A stretch of 64,000 bases of DNA from Pseudomonas ekonensis (GCF_019145435.1 NZ_JAHSTS010000001.1:1688001-1752000), one strand, 5' to 3'. Positions 8,453-17,558 are shown, numbered from the stretch's first letter. Program-made: numbers and translations. Notes: generated by a model from the sequence alone, not told the origin.

Positions 8453-9082
8453 TCAAGTACCGTCAGTCACCTGCTTTGCGGCTCTTTCGACCAGGGCGAG
8501 AATCACGGCGAACAGCTCGTCGCGGGCCTGGGGGGCTGTGATCTCCTCGCTGGCCGCCGCCTGGGACAGCGCCTCGGCGGCGCCCAGCATCGCGCGCAGG
8601 CTCGCCTGGGCGATGGCCCCGCCTTGGGTGAAGGGCAGCAGTGCATTTCGGCACTTTTCCAGGAAGATCGCTTCGTACTCCCGCTTGATTTTCTCCAGCT
8701 CCGGAGTGCTGGCCAATGCGGCGATCACCCCGGGAATCTCCTTGCCTTGGGTCAGCACGCAATCGACGTATTGCGTGGCGATCACCTGCGCAGTGTCGCT
8801 CAGGCGCGGCGCGCAGGTGGCCAGCGCGGCGTCCATCAGGGCGGTCTGGCGCCGGTCGAAATCCTGGTACAGCACGGCCAGCAGGCCGGCCCGGGTGGTG
8901 AAGTGGTCGTAGACCACCGGTTTGGTCACGCCGGCCTTTTCCGCCAGATAACCGAGGGTCAGGGCGTCGGTGCCTTGTTCGCGGATCAGTTGCCAGGCCT
9001 GGTCGAGCAGTTGGCGATGACGGTCCTCCCGCGACAGGCGTCGCCGGGGCTGGGCGGGTTTGGGGACTTCGGTGGTTGACAT
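8453..9082 (-). CDS. TetR family transcriptional regulator
   Basis: A 209-residue repressor. Residues 15-65 form the TetR helix-turn-helix (ALTLGYLAEKAGVTKPVVYDHF), and the remaining all-helical domain would bind the ligand. It is divergent from the NAD(P)H oxidoreductase at 9182, and a perfect 15-bp palindrome sits in the 99-bp gap. The context suggests ligand-released repression of the oxidoreductase gene and its own gene. Confidence 0.9.
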   Translation of the reverse strand: MSTTEVPKPAQPRRRLSREDRHRQLLDQAWQLIREQGTDALTLGYLAEKAGVTKPVVYDHFTTRAGLLAVLYQDFDRRQTALMDAALATCAPRLSDTAQVIATQYVDCVLTQGKEIPGVIAALASTPELEKIKREYEAIFLEKCRNALLPFTQGGAIAQASLRAMLGAAEALSQAAASEEITAPQARDELFAVILALVERAAKQVTDGT

Positions 9083-9109
9083 GGGTTATATACCAATCGT
9101 AGTTTACTT

Positions 9110-9124
9110 TCGGTAGCTTACCGA
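9110..9124. promoter_or_regulatory. Palindromic operator candidate for the TetR protein
   Basis: TCGGTA-gct-TACCGA is a perfect inverted repeat in the divergent promoter region. Related half-sites (taccaatcgtagtttac and ccgatagtagc) flank it, so the full operator may be longer. The position between divergent genes suits autoregulation. Confidence 0.6.
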
Positions 9125-9181
9125 TAGTAGCTTGTCTGGAGTATAGAGCCCCCGGCGAGCGTCCACCACCTGGAGATTCCC

Positions 9182-9769
9182 ATGCACGCATTGATTGTTG
9201 TGGATCATCACGATGCCCGTTCATTGACCCATGCGCTGGCGCAGCGGATCGCGCACGGCGTGACGGCGGCCGATCCGGCCCACACGGTAGAGATCGCCGA
9301 CCTGCATGCCGAAGGTTTCGACCCGCGTTTCACCCGTGCGGACTGGGCCGTGCACCACCGCGAATCGCCGCCGCCAGCGGATGTCCTGGCCGAGCAGGCG
9401 CGCATCGACCGCGCCGACGCGCTGGTGCTGGTCTTTCCGGTGTTCTGGTGGGCGATGCCCGGGCTACTCAAAGGCTGGATCGACCGGGTGTTCAGCAACG
9501 GCTGGGCGTTCGATTTCGACGGCGGCGCGGGGCTTTCGAAGAAACTGGGCCGCCTGCGCGTGCACCTGGTCGGCCTCGGCGGGGCGGACGCAGGCACTTA
9601 TGGGCGGCATGGTTACGGCGCGGCGATGAAGGCGCAGATCGAGCACGGCATCTTCGATTACTGCGGGGCGACGATGGGTAGTTCGACGCTGTTGCTGGAA
9701 TCGGAGCTGCACGATCCGGCGCTGCATCTTCAAACCGCCCACACGCTGGGGCTCGGCCTGTTCCAGTGA
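9182..9769 (+). CDS. NAD(P)H oxidoreductase, flavodoxin-like quinone reductase family
   Basis: A 195-residue flavoprotein of the NQO1/KefF/MdaB type. The first strand MHALIVVDHH and the FMN/FAD loop are followed by the family signature VLVFPVFWWAMPGLLKGWID (residues about 80-99) and a Gly-rich GLGGADAGTYGRHGYG segment. Such enzymes carry out two-electron reduction of quinones or other electrophiles. It is divergent from, and probably controlled by, the TetR gene at 8453-9082. A GGAG-type site (ctggagattccc) precedes the ATG. Confidence 0.88.
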   Translation: MHALIVVDHHDARSLTHALAQRIAHGVTAADPAHTVEIADLHAEGFDPRFTRADWAVHHRESPPPADVLAEQARIDRADALVLVFPVFWWAMPGLLKGWIDRVFSNGWAFDFDGGAGLSKKLGRLRVHLVGLGGADAGTYGRHGYGAAMKAQIEHGIFDYCGATMGSSTLLLESELHDPALHLQTAHTLGLGLFQ

Positions 9770-9790
9770 AGGCCGGCCCCGCGCGGTGCA

Positions 9791-10906
9791 TCAGGCGCCG
9801 GGCCAGCCGGCCTTGCCGAGCGCGGCGAGCAAGGTGTCGGCGTCCAGCGCCGGCACCGAGTGCCCGTTGCCTTCGGTGGTCTCGGCGGCCAGCAAGGCGT
9901 TGATGATGGCTTCTTCGACCGCTTCGGTGGCCGCCAGGAACAGCGCGCTGATGTGGTCGTTGGTGACCATGCGCAGCCCGTCGCAGGTCGGCGCGCCTTT
10001 GCGTTCGTAGGCGGCGGGCGGGATATGGTCGTTGCCGGTGGCGAAGGCGATGAACAGGTCGCCGCTCTGGTCCTCGTTGCCGCCCCCGGTGCGGGCCAGG
10101 CCGAGGCTGGCCCGTTGCGCCAGGCGTGTGCATTGGTGCGGCAGCAGCGGCGCGTCGGTGGCCAGGCACACCACGATCGATCCCATGCCCGGATGGGGCA
10201 GGGCCGCGTCCGTGAACGGTGAGGCTTTCGGTTCCAGAAAGCGGCCCACCGGGTAGCCGTCGACTCGCAGTTCCCGGCGCACGCCATGGTTGGCCTGGAC
10301 GATGGCCCCCACCGTCCAGCCGCCCTGGGTCGCGCCCAGCCGGCGCGAGGCGGTGCCGATGCCGCCCTTGAACTCATGGCAGACCATGCCGCTGCCGCCG
10401 CCGACGGCGCCTTCTGGCACCGGGCCGCCCGTCGCCGCGTTGGCGGCATCGAATACGTGCTCGGGCTTCACGTGAAAACCGTTGATGTCATTGAGCAAGC
10501 CGTCGAAGGTCTCCAGCACCACCGGCATGTTCCAGTACAGGCGGCCGTCGTCCGGTTGCTGCGCCCGGTCCAGCGCGATCAACGCATCGCGCACCACACC
10601 CAGGCTGTGGGTGTTGGTGAAGGCCACCGGGCTGGTCAACAGGCCCGCTTCGCGAATCCACTCCAGCCCCGTGGCGTCGCCGTTGCCGTTGAGCACATGC
10701 ACCCCGGCGAAACACGGTTGGCGGTTGGTCGAGCCGGCGCGGGGTTCGATCAGGGTGACGCCGGTGCAGATGTCGCGGCCGGCGGCGCTGCGGCCGCGTA
10801 CGCTGCTGTGGCCCACCCGCACGCCGGGCACGTCGGTGATGGCGTTGAGCGGTCCGGGCTGCAACCGGCCGATGCGGATGTTCAGGTCTCTGGCGCGGGG
10901 TTTCAT
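9791..10906 (-). CDS. P1 family (DmpA/BapA-type) aminopeptidase
   Basis: A 371-residue Ntn-hydrolase-like peptidase. I start at 10906 (MKPRARDL); a start at 10945 is possible. Family motifs include NAITDVPGVRVGH near the N-terminus, GGGSGMVCHEFKGGIGT (residues 169-185) and the self-cleavage/nucleophile site MGSIVVCLATDAPL, where cleavage between Gly242 and Ser243 would free Ser243 as the N-terminal nucleophile. Relatives remove N-terminal D- or L-residues or hydrolyse beta-peptides. It ends just 22 bp from the convergent oxidoreductase gene. Confidence 0.88.
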   Translation of the reverse strand: MKPRARDLNIRIGRLQPGPLNAITDVPGVRVGHSSVRGRSAAGRDICTGVTLIEPRAGSTNRQPCFAGVHVLNGNGDATGLEWIREAGLLTSPVAFTNTHSLGVVRDALIALDRAQQPDDGRLYWNMPVVLETFDGLLNDINGFHVKPEHVFDAANAATGGPVPEGAVGGGSGMVCHEFKGGIGTASRRLGATQGGWTVGAIVQANHGVRRELRVDGYPVGRFLEPKASPFTDAALPHPGMGSIVVCLATDAPLLPHQCTRLAQRASLGLARTGGGNEDQSGDLFIAFATGNDHIPPAAYERKGAPTCDGLRMVTNDHISALFLAATEAVEEAIINALLAAETTEGNGHSVPALDADTLLAALGKAGWPGA

Positions 10907-11009
10907 CGGTTCAGTCTCTCGGTAAAGGTGAGGAAGTGTGCACAAAAGGGTGACAGTTGCAGGGCACTGCAGGCGCCAGTGCCTTGCCGGGCGGTGAACC
11001 TGCTGACGC

Positions 11010-11037
11010 CTTCGCGGGCAAGCCCGCTCCCACAGGG
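11010..11037. repeat. REP palindrome (single)
   Basis: cttcgcgggcaagcccgctc followed by ccacaggg is a standard Pseudomonas REP with inverted core gcgggcaagcccgc. It lies between the P1 peptidase and the binding-protein genes. Confidence 0.8.
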
Positions 11038-11071
11038 ATCTGGGGGTGGAGGAAAAGCTGTGGCCACCTTG

Positions 11072-12175
11072 CTATTGGCCATTCTTGACCTTGCTCCACA
11101 CCCGCGTGCGCACCCGTTCGGTGGCTTTGGGCAGCGGTTCGAGGGTGAACAACGTCGCCATCGCCGACGCGGGCGGGTACACCGCGAGGTTGTCACGGGT
11201 GGCTGCGTTGAGCAGCGCGGTGGCCGCGCGGTTGCCGTTGGGGTAGGACAGGTGCTCGGTGACCGGCGCGATCACCTCCGGGCGCAGCAGGTAATCGATG
11301 AACGCCAGGCCTTGGGCCGGGTGCGGCGCGTCCTTGAGCAGCACCAGCGTGTCGAACCACACCGGCGCGCCTTCCTTGGGCAGACTGTAGGCGATTTTCA
11401 CGCCGTTGCCGGCCTGTTCGGCGTTGGTCTTGGCTTCGAGCATCGCCCCCGACCAGCCGACCGCCACGCAGATGTTGCCGTTGGACAGGTCGCTGATGAA
11501 TTTCGACGAATTGAAGTAGGCGATGTGCGGGCGCAGCTTGAGCAGCAGCGCTTCGGCCTTGCGGTAGTCCTCGGCGTCGGTGCTGTTGGGCGGCAGGCCG
11601 AGGTAATGCAGGGCCACCGGCAGCATCTCCGAAGGGGAGTCGAGCATGGCCACGCCGCATTCGCCCAGCCTGGCCAGGTTCTCCTCCTTGAACACCAGGT
11701 CCCAGGAATCCACCGGCGCGTTGTCGCCGAGGGCGGCGCGCACCTTGTCGATGTTGTAGCCGATGCCGTTGGTGCCCCACAGGTAGGGCACGGCGTAGCG
11801 GTTGCCGGGGTCGTTGTCGGCCAGTTTGCCGAGCAGGCCGTCGTCCAGGTTCTTCCAGCCCGGCAGTCGGTCGCGGGGCAGCGGGGCGAGCGCGCCGGCC
11901 TGGATCAGGGTCGGCAGGCTGTAGTTGCTGGCCACCACCACATCGTAGCCGCTGCGGCTGGTCAAAAGCTTGCCTTCCAGCACCTCGGCGCTGTCGAAGG
12001 TGTCGTACACCGGCTCGATGCCGCTGTCGCGCTTGAAGTCATGCAGGGTCGTCGGGCCGATGTAGTCGTACCAGTTGTAGACGTGCACGCTCGGCGCGTC
12101 AGTGGCCATGGCGGCCGAAGCCACCGCCACGCAGGCGCCAAGGCCCAGGTTGATATACCCACGGTGACGACGCAT
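11072..12175 (-). CDS. Polyamine-type ABC transporter periplasmic binding protein (PotF/SpuD-like)
   Basis: A 367-residue exported binding protein (signal peptide ending near SAAMA, residue 24). The mature start VHVYNWYDYIGPTTLHDF and the regions DVVVASNYSLPTLIQAGALAP and VPYLWGTNGIGYN match the spermidine/putrescine-binding family. No permease or ATPase genes adjoin it, so it is an orphan that might serve a transporter elsewhere or act as a sensor. It is divergent, across 111 bp, from the LuxR-type regulator at 12287, which probably controls it. Confidence 0.85.
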   Translation of the reverse strand: MRRHRGYINLGLGACVAVASAAMATDAPSVHVYNWYDYIGPTTLHDFKRDSGIEPVYDTFDSAEVLEGKLLTSRSGYDVVVASNYSLPTLIQAGALAPLPRDRLPGWKNLDDGLLGKLADNDPGNRYAVPYLWGTNGIGYNIDKVRAALGDNAPVDSWDLVFKEENLARLGECGVAMLDSPSEMLPVALHYLGLPPNSTDAEDYRKAEALLLKLRPHIAYFNSSKFISDLSNGNICVAVGWSGAMLEAKTNAEQAGNGVKIAYSLPKEGAPVWFDTLVLLKDAPHPAQGLAFIDYLLRPEVIAPVTEHLSYPNGNRAATALLNAATRDNLAVYPPASAMATLFTLEPLPKATERVRTRVWSKVKNGQ

Positions 12176-12286
12176 GATGCGGCACTCCTGGCCTGCGGCA
12201 GGCCGGTGATTGACGGGAGCGCTCAGGCTATCGGCCCGGCGCCGGCCCTCCCATTCCCATCAAGGGTTACTCAAAAGGGGTAGTGC

Positions 12287-13060
12287 GTGGACGCATTGCT
12301 GAAGGAACTGCCCGTTCACCAGAGCCTGGCGCGGATGTTCGCCGCCGTGGGCCAGGACGGTTTCTGGCGCGCGCTGGTGGACACCCTGCGGTTGCTGGTG
12401 CCGCTGGACAATGCCCTGGTGGCGTTGATGGCGCCGGGCCGGGCGCCGCAGTTGCTGACCGATTTCGACAGCGCGGCCCGCCCCGACGAGCAGGAAGACC
12501 TGGCCGGCTACAGCGCCGGCCTGTACCAGCTCGACCCGTTCCACCAGGCGGCGGTCGCCGGCATCGCCGACGGCCTGCACAGCCTCGCGTCGGTGGCGCC
12601 GGACCAGTTCATGCAGAGCGAGTACTACCAGAGCTACTTCCGCTCGGTGGTCGGGGCCGATGAGTTGCAGTTTCTGGTCAACGTCGAGGGGGGTGTGCTG
12701 AGCCTGTCGTTGGGCCGTTCGACGGTGTTCGGCACCGAAGAACAAGGGCGCCTGCTGTGCGTGCGCGACTGGGTGCTGGCGGCGATGCGCCGGCATGCGC
12801 AGTTGCTGCCGCCGCAAGGGGCGGTCGCCGAAGCGCCGGCCGGGGATCTGGCGACGTTGCTCGACCGCTTCGACGCGCGACTGACGTCGCGGGAAATCGA
12901 CACCGCGCGGCTGATCCTGCAAGGCTTTTCCAGCAAGGCCATCGCCCGGGAGCTGGGCATCTCGCCTGAGACCGTGAAGGTGCACCGGCGCAACCTCTAC
13001 CACAAGCTCAACGTCACCGGGCACGGCGAGTTGTTCGCGCTGGTGCTGCGGCCTGTCTGA
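12287..13060 (+). CDS. LuxR-type helix-turn-helix regulator
   Basis: A 257-residue protein with a GTG start at 12287 and AGGGG upstream. The last 65 residues are a GerE/LuxR helix-turn-helix: LTSREIDTARLILQGFSSKA and ELGISPETVKVHRRNLYHKL. The first 180 residues do not resemble a receiver or a clear autoinducer-binding domain and may bind a small ligand. The divergent polyamine-type binding protein gene is the likely target, which would suggest a polyamine or amine signal; that is inference. Confidence 0.82.
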   Translation: MDALLKELPVHQSLARMFAAVGQDGFWRALVDTLRLLVPLDNALVALMAPGRAPQLLTDFDSAARPDEQEDLAGYSAGLYQLDPFHQAAVAGIADGLHSLASVAPDQFMQSEYYQSYFRSVVGADELQFLVNVEGGVLSLSLGRSTVFGTEEQGRLLCVRDWVLAAMRRHAQLLPPQGAVAEAPAGDLATLLDRFDARLTSREIDTARLILQGFSSKAIARELGISPETVKVHRRNLYHKLNVTGHGELFALVLRPV

Positions 13061-13068
13061 CACACCGC

Positions 13069-13227
13069 CATCGCCGGCAGGCGGGCTCCCCCAGGGATCC
13101 GGGTGTTCGCAAGAGGTTTGTGCACCGCAAAAACTGTAGGAGCTTGCCTGCAAGCGATAGGGCCGGCACAGCCGACAACGAGGGTGCCTGACAGACCGCT
13201 ATCGCCAGCAGGCTGGCTCCGGCAAAG
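13069..13227. repeat. REP cluster (three copies)
   Basis: Three REP copies in alternating orientation lie at about 13069-13096, 13134-13160 and 13200-13227, each with a ggcaggcggg / cttgcctgcaag / agcaggctggct core. They fill most of the 171-bp gap between the LuxR-type gene and the convergent methyltransferase gene. Confidence 0.8.
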
Positions 13228-13231
13228 GGAA

Positions 13232-14173
13232 TCAGTCCAGGCGCCTGAACACCAAGGCCTTCAGGCCGCTTTCCGGGTCGATGTCGGGGAACTCCGGCGG
13301 GTTCTCCAGCCGCCGTTCGAACCGCAGCCCCGGCGCTTCCCGCGTTACGCCCTCGATCAGGAAATCCGGGCCGAACGACGGATCGTTCATGCAGGCCAGC
13401 ACCGTGCCTTGCGGCGTCAGCAGTTCCGGCAGGCGGCGCAGTACGCGCCGGTAGTCCTTGGTCAGCAGAAAACTGCCTTTCTGGAACGACGGCGGGTCGA
13501 TGATCACCAGGTCATAAGGCCCGCCGTTGATCACCTTGCCCCAAGACTTGAACAGGTCATGGCCGAGGAAACTCACCTTGCCCAGGTCATGCCCGTTCAG
13601 CCGGTGGTTGTCCCGGCCCCGGCTCAGGGCGGCGCGGGACATGTCCAGGTTGACCACATGGCGGGCGCCGCCCTCGATGGCCGCCACGGAAAAGCCGCAG
13701 GTGTAGGCGAACAGGTTCAGCACCCGCTGGCCCGCCGCTTGCCCGCGCACCCAGTCGCGCCCGTAGCGCATGTCGAGGAACAGCCCGGCGTTCTGCTTGC
13801 GGCCCAGGTCCACCCGGTACTTCAGGCCACCCTCGACGAGAGTCATCTCGTCGACTTCCTCGCCCAGCAGCCATTCGGCGGTGCTTTGCGGCAGGTAACG
13901 GTGCTGGATCAGCAACGTGTGGGCGCCGGACTGGCGCCACTGCGCCGATCCGGTGAGGTCCAGCAGCATCCGCTTGAGGGCTTCGAGCTGATCCGCCGGC
14001 GGTTCCTTGAACAGCGACACCAGCACCACGCCCTGTAGCCAGTCCACGGTGACCTGCTCCAGGTCCGGCCAGCAGCGCCCGCGCCCGTGGAACAGGCGGC
14101 GGGTCTCGGCGGGCGGCGAGGCCAGCGCGTCGAGCAGATGGGCATGGAGGAGGGCAAGGGCTTGAGGGGTCAT
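13232..14173 (-). CDS. Class I SAM-dependent rRNA-type methyltransferase (COG1092-like)
   Basis: A 313-residue methyltransferase. I start at 14173 (MTPQALALLHAHLL), though the ribosome site is weak and the frame is open to 14332. The SAM-binding loop VLNLFAYTCGFSVAAIEGGA, the acidic strand NLDMSRAAL and the catalytic-region motif IIDPPSFQKG are those of the RlmI/RlmK-type family that methylates large-subunit rRNA. It lacks the N-terminal PUA domain of RlmI, so the exact target base cannot be assigned. Confidence 0.82.
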   Translation of the reverse strand: MTPQALALLHAHLLDALASPPAETRRLFHGRGRCWPDLEQVTVDWLQGVVLVSLFKEPPADQLEALKRMLLDLTGSAQWRQSGAHTLLIQHRYLPQSTAEWLLGEEVDEMTLVEGGLKYRVDLGRKQNAGLFLDMRYGRDWVRGQAAGQRVLNLFAYTCGFSVAAIEGGARHVVNLDMSRAALSRGRDNHRLNGHDLGKVSFLGHDLFKSWGKVINGGPYDLVIIDPPSFQKGSFLLTKDYRRVLRRLPELLTPQGTVLACMNDPSFGPDFLIEGVTREAPGLRFERRLENPPEFPDIDPESGLKALVFRRLD

Positions 14174-14361
14174 CAATCGGAATCGGCAAACGAAAAGGGC
14201 GGGCATTTTACCCACAAATCCGGCGTCGCGGACTGCCCTTGCGGGCAGCGGGAAAATCGTCTGTACCAAAAAATGAATTTCCTCGCAGGCAGCGGCTCCT
14301 ACCAGATAAGAAGCGGATCCGATCCGCGACACTGTTCATGCAATTCAGGGAGTGACCGTTC

Positions 14362-14778
14362 ATGTGCCCAGTACCGACAGCGAATTCGCACCGGCCTGGC
14401 AGGTTGATTCTGGTGGTCGAGGACGATCCGCTGATTCTGGAGTTTCTCTGCGAAATCCTGCAGGAGGAGGGTTTCCGGGTCGAGCCGCAGACCAGCGCCG
14501 ACGCGGCGTCGGAGTATCTGGAGGCCCACGCGCCGGAGGTGGCGCTGCTGCTCACCGACATCACCATGCCGGGCACGCTCAACGGAGCGGACCTGGCCAA
14601 CCTGGTGGGCGACCGCTGGCCGGACAAACCGGTGATGGTCATGTCCGGCTACGAGACGCCGCAGACCTCCGGGGTGCGGCATCCGGTGGCCTTCATCAAG
14701 AAGCCCTGGGCCATCGGGCAGTTGCTCGACTGCGTGGCTGTCGCCTTCCAGTCCAAGGGCCCGCGCCTGCTGCACTGA
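14362..14778 (+). CDS. Single-domain response regulator (CheY-like receiver)
   Basis: A 138-residue receiver without an output domain. Conserved residues are Glu20-Asp21-Asp22, the phospho-acceptor Asp66 (LLLTDITMPG), Ser95 (VMVMSGY) and Lys113 (FIKKPW). It resembles the stand-alone receivers found near hybrid histidine kinases, but no kinase is adjacent. It may work by protein-protein contact with a kinase encoded elsewhere. The HAD gene follows 65 bp on. Confidence 0.88.
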   Translation: MCPVPTANSHRPGRLILVVEDDPLILEFLCEILQEEGFRVEPQTSADAASEYLEAHAPEVALLLTDITMPGTLNGADLANLVGDRWPDKPVMVMSGYETPQTSGVRHPVAFIKKPWAIGQLLDCVAVAFQSKGPRLLH

Positions 14779-14843
14779 TCCGCTGCGCAAGTGTTACATT
14801 GCCGGGCACATTAGCCCGGCCCCTTGCCAGAGGATGCGACCCC

Positions 14844-15524
14844 TTGCCTGCCCTTGATGCTGTGCTCAACCGCGCGTTCGGCGCGTTCCTGTTCGACATG
14901 GACGGCACCGTCCTCAATTCCATCGCCGCCGCCGAGCGGATCTGGACGGCGTGGGCAGTGCGCCACGGGGTGGACGTCGAGACGTTCCTGCCGACCATCC
15001 ACGGTGTGCGCGCCATCGACACCATCCGGCGGCTGAACCTGCCGGGGGTGGATGCGCAGGCGCAGGCGGCGTACATCACTGTGGCGGAAATCGAAGACGT
15101 CGAGGGCGTTGTCGAGATTCTCGGCGCGGCGGCGTTCCTCAAGGCGTTGCCGGCGGACCGCTGGGCCATGGTGACGTCCGCCCCGCGGGACCTGGCTCTG
15201 CGGCGGATGGCGGCGGCGGGGATCCCGGAGCCGGCGGTGATGATCACCGCCGAAGACGTGACCGCCGGCAAACCGGACCCGGCCGGCTACCGACTGGCGG
15301 CGGCGCGCCTGGGCGTCGAGCCGGGCGATTGCCTGGTCTTCGAGGACGCGACCGCCGGCATCCTCGCGGCCGAGGCCGCCGGCGCGCCGCTGATGGTCGT
15401 CACCGCGACCCACCAGCACCCGCTTCAGACCCCGCACGCGACGATAGACCGTTACGACGGGCTGCAGGTCCGCGCCGGCAGCGACGGGCGGTTGTCGCTC
15501 AGCGCAACGCGGCAGGAAGGCTGA
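14844..15524 (+). CDS. HAD family sugar-phosphatase-like hydrolase
   Basis: A 226-residue HAD-IA phosphatase. The most likely start is TTG at 14844, with AGAGGA about 9 nt upstream; GTG at 14862 is an alternative. Motif I is FDMDGTVLNS, motif II is the Ser in MVTSAP, and motifs III/IV are GKPDPAGY and VFEDATAGILAAEAAG. This subgroup dephosphorylates small sugar phosphates or related metabolites. The lid domain (about 25-85) is the helical C1 type. No pathway partners are adjacent. Confidence 0.85.
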   Translation: MPALDAVLNRAFGAFLFDMDGTVLNSIAAAERIWTAWAVRHGVDVETFLPTIHGVRAIDTIRRLNLPGVDAQAQAAYITVAEIEDVEGVVEILGAAAFLKALPADRWAMVTSAPRDLALRRMAAAGIPEPAVMITAEDVTAGKPDPAGYRLAAARLGVEPGDCLVFEDATAGILAAEAAGAPLMVVTATHQHPLQTPHATIDRYDGLQVRAGSDGRLSLSATRQEG

Positions 15525-15567
15525 CCGCAGGCAGCCAAGACAAGGCATGCCGGGCCCTGTCGGGGCC

Positions 15568-15717
15568 AGCCTGCTGGCGATAGCGGTGGGGCAGGCACCA
15601 CAGAGGTCGGCAGTGCCGGCCTCATCGCTGGCAAGCCAGCTCCCACAAGGCTCCCGGGTGTCCACAGAATCCCTGTACACCACAAAACCTGTGGGAGCTG
15701 GCTTGCCAGCGATGGCG
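15568..15717. repeat. REP cluster (three copies)
   Basis: REP copies at about 15568-15585 (partial), 15621-15650 and 15686-15717. The last two are inverted relative to one another (tggcaagccagctcccacaa ... gtgggagctggcttgcca) and form a BIME-like pair between the HAD gene and the convergent methyltransferase gene. Confidence 0.85.
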
Positions 15718-15751
15718 GCGCGTCAGACGCCGATGATGTCGGCACCCTGGA

Positions 15752-16411
15752 TCAATAAATGCCCGGCAACAAGCGCCAGGTGCGGGCGCAATAGGCGTCG
15801 TACTCGCTGCCGAACTGCGCCCTCAGCAGGGCTTCCTCGGAGTGGATGCGCGCGATCAGCGGGATCAGCGTCACCGCCGCCAGCAGCAGGCCCACCGTTG
15901 AACGGAACGCCAAGGCCCAGCCGACGGCGTTCACCACCAGCCCCAGGTAGCTCGGGTTGCGCAGGCGCCGGTAAATGCCGTCGGTGACCAGCCGGTGCCC
16001 CGGCTGGATGGCCACCAACCCGCTGAAACGGTGCCCCAGCACGAACACCGGCCACAGGCGCAATGCGCCGCCGGCGATGAACAGCACCGCCCCCACCCAG
16101 CGCACGCCTTCGCGGCCGAAGGTCCAGAAGCCGATCCGGTCGCAATACGCCGGCAGCACGGCGCTGACCAGCCCGATCACGCCGAACGCCGGGATCACCC
16201 AGCGGTTGGCCCGGTCTTCCCGTTCGCCGGAACTCAAATTCACCTCGCTGAACAGCGAGGCCACCACCATCGCCAGGGTCGCCAGCGCCACCACCACCAG
16301 CGCCCCGTGGGAGAAGAACACGGCCACGCCGCCGATGCCCCACATCGCCAGGCCCAGGTACGCGAGCGTGGCCAGCACCGCGACGACGGTCATCTGTGCA
16401 GACATCTTCAT
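15752..16411 (-). CDS. Isoprenylcysteine carboxyl methyltransferase (ICMT)-like membrane protein
   Basis: A 219-residue membrane protein starting at 16411 (MKMSAQ) behind GAGGG. Five or more hydrophobic segments precede the SAM-binding C-terminal region, with the family pattern LVTDGIYRRLRNPSYLGLVV followed by RIHSEEALLRAQFGSEYDAY. Bacterial members methylate unknown small or lipid substrates; the eukaryotic relatives methylate prenylated cysteine. It is convergent with the HAD gene across a REP cluster and divergent from the dehydratase gene. Confidence 0.85.
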   Translation of the reverse strand: MKMSAQMTVVAVLATLAYLGLAMWGIGGVAVFFSHGALVVVALATLAMVVASLFSEVNLSSGEREDRANRWVIPAFGVIGLVSAVLPAYCDRIGFWTFGREGVRWVGAVLFIAGGALRLWPVFVLGHRFSGLVAIQPGHRLVTDGIYRRLRNPSYLGLVVNAVGWALAFRSTVGLLLAAVTLIPLIARIHSEEALLRAQFGSEYDAYCARTWRLLPGIY

Positions 16412-16576
16412 GGAACCCTCAAACCTGACTGCCGTTGCGTTGAGTGTAGTTGCCGGTTCCGTCGCGCGGGGTTCCGCGGCGCGGTGGGCTAAGCTTGAGG
16501 AAGGGACATCCGCCATCCTCACCGACCGCGGCCCGGCGCGGATGTCGCCGGGCCGCGGCGCATACCGGAGGCCGTC

Positions 16577-17497
16577 ATGCTGCACATCCGCACGCCGTTG
16601 ATCCTTCATCCGACGCTCTCGACACCGCAGCGGCGCATCTGGCTGAAACTGGAGAACCTGCAACCGGGCGGCTCGTTCAAGCTGCGCGGCATGGGCCTTT
16701 TGTGCAGCCAGGCGGCTGCGCAGGGCAAGCTCAAGGTGGTGTGCCCGTCCGGTGGCAACGCAGGGCTGGCCACCGCGGTGGCGGCGGCGCGGCTAGGCTT
16801 GCAGGCCTGCATCGTAGTGCCGCACACCACCCCGGAGGCCACCCGTGCGCGCATCCGCCGGGCCGGGGCCGAGGTGATCGTGCACGGCAAGGTCTGGGAC
16901 GAGGCCAACCAACGGGCGCGGGAACTGGCGGGCGCGGCGGACACCGAATACGTGCCGGCCTTCGACCACCCGGTGCTGTGGCGCGGGCACAGCTCGATGG
17001 TCGATGAAATCCTCCAGGACTGCCCGCAGGTCGACACCGTGGTCACCTCGGTGGGCGGCGGCGGGTTGCTGGCGGGGATCCTCACCGGGCTGCTGCGCCA
17101 CGGGCGCCGCGACTGCCGCATCGTCACCTGCGAGACCCAGGGCGCCGCCTCGTTCGCGGCGGCGGTCGAGGCCGGCCACCCGGTGCGCCTGAGCCGGATC
17201 GACACCGTGGCCACCTCCCTCGGCGCGGCCCAGGTGGCGGCCTGGCCGGTGGCGCACATCGGCGAGTTCGCCCACCAATGCCTGGTGCTGTCCGACGACG
17301 ACGCGATCCTGGGCGTGGTGCGCTACGCCAGCGACCTGCGCCAACTGGTCGAGCCGGCCTGCGGCGTTTCGCTGGCGGCGGCCTACCTCGACCACCCGGC
17401 GCTGGCCGGTGCCCACGACGTGGTGATCATCGTGTGCGGCGGGGTCAGCATCAGCGCGCAACTGGTGGCGGGGTGGGCGCGCACCACCGACCAATAG
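16577..17497 (+). CDS. PLP-dependent serine/threonine dehydratase-like enzyme
   Basis: A 306-residue fold-type II PLP enzyme. Lys35 in GGSFKLRGM would hold the cofactor; SGGNAGLATAVAAARLG binds the substrate carboxylate; TSVGGGGLLAG is the phosphate loop. The length and absence of a regulatory ACT domain suit the mammalian-type L-serine/L-threonine ammonia-lyases, which release pyruvate or 2-oxobutyrate and ammonia. The ATG follows GGAG (accggaggccgtc). It is monocistronic. Confidence 0.85.
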   Translation: MLHIRTPLILHPTLSTPQRRIWLKLENLQPGGSFKLRGMGLLCSQAAAQGKLKVVCPSGGNAGLATAVAAARLGLQACIVVPHTTPEATRARIRRAGAEVIVHGKVWDEANQRARELAGAADTEYVPAFDHPVLWRGHSSMVDEILQDCPQVDTVVTSVGGGGLLAGILTGLLRHGRRDCRIVTCETQGAASFAAAVEAGHPVRLSRIDTVATSLGAAQVAAWPVAHIGEFAHQCLVLSDDDAILGVVRYASDLRQLVEPACGVSLAAAYLDHPALAGAHDVVIIVCGGVSISAQLVAGWARTTDQ

Positions 17498-17558
17498 TCG
17501 GTGCCGGCGCCGCTGCGGCGAACAGGGGCTATTCTGGACAGATCCGTTTTTGCGCCTA

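Noticed and set aside
10286..12283. A 665-codon plus-strand frame across the P1 peptidase and binding-protein genes
   Set aside because: Shadow frame rich in Arg, Gly, Val and His; the minus-strand genes have intact family motifs.
12287..13060. Quorum-sensing LuxR receptor
   Set aside because: The N-terminal part does not show the conserved autoinducer-site pattern and no luxI gene is nearby.
13232..14173. Naming the methyltransferase rlmI
   Set aside because: The PUA domain of RlmI is missing, so the specific target cannot be claimed.
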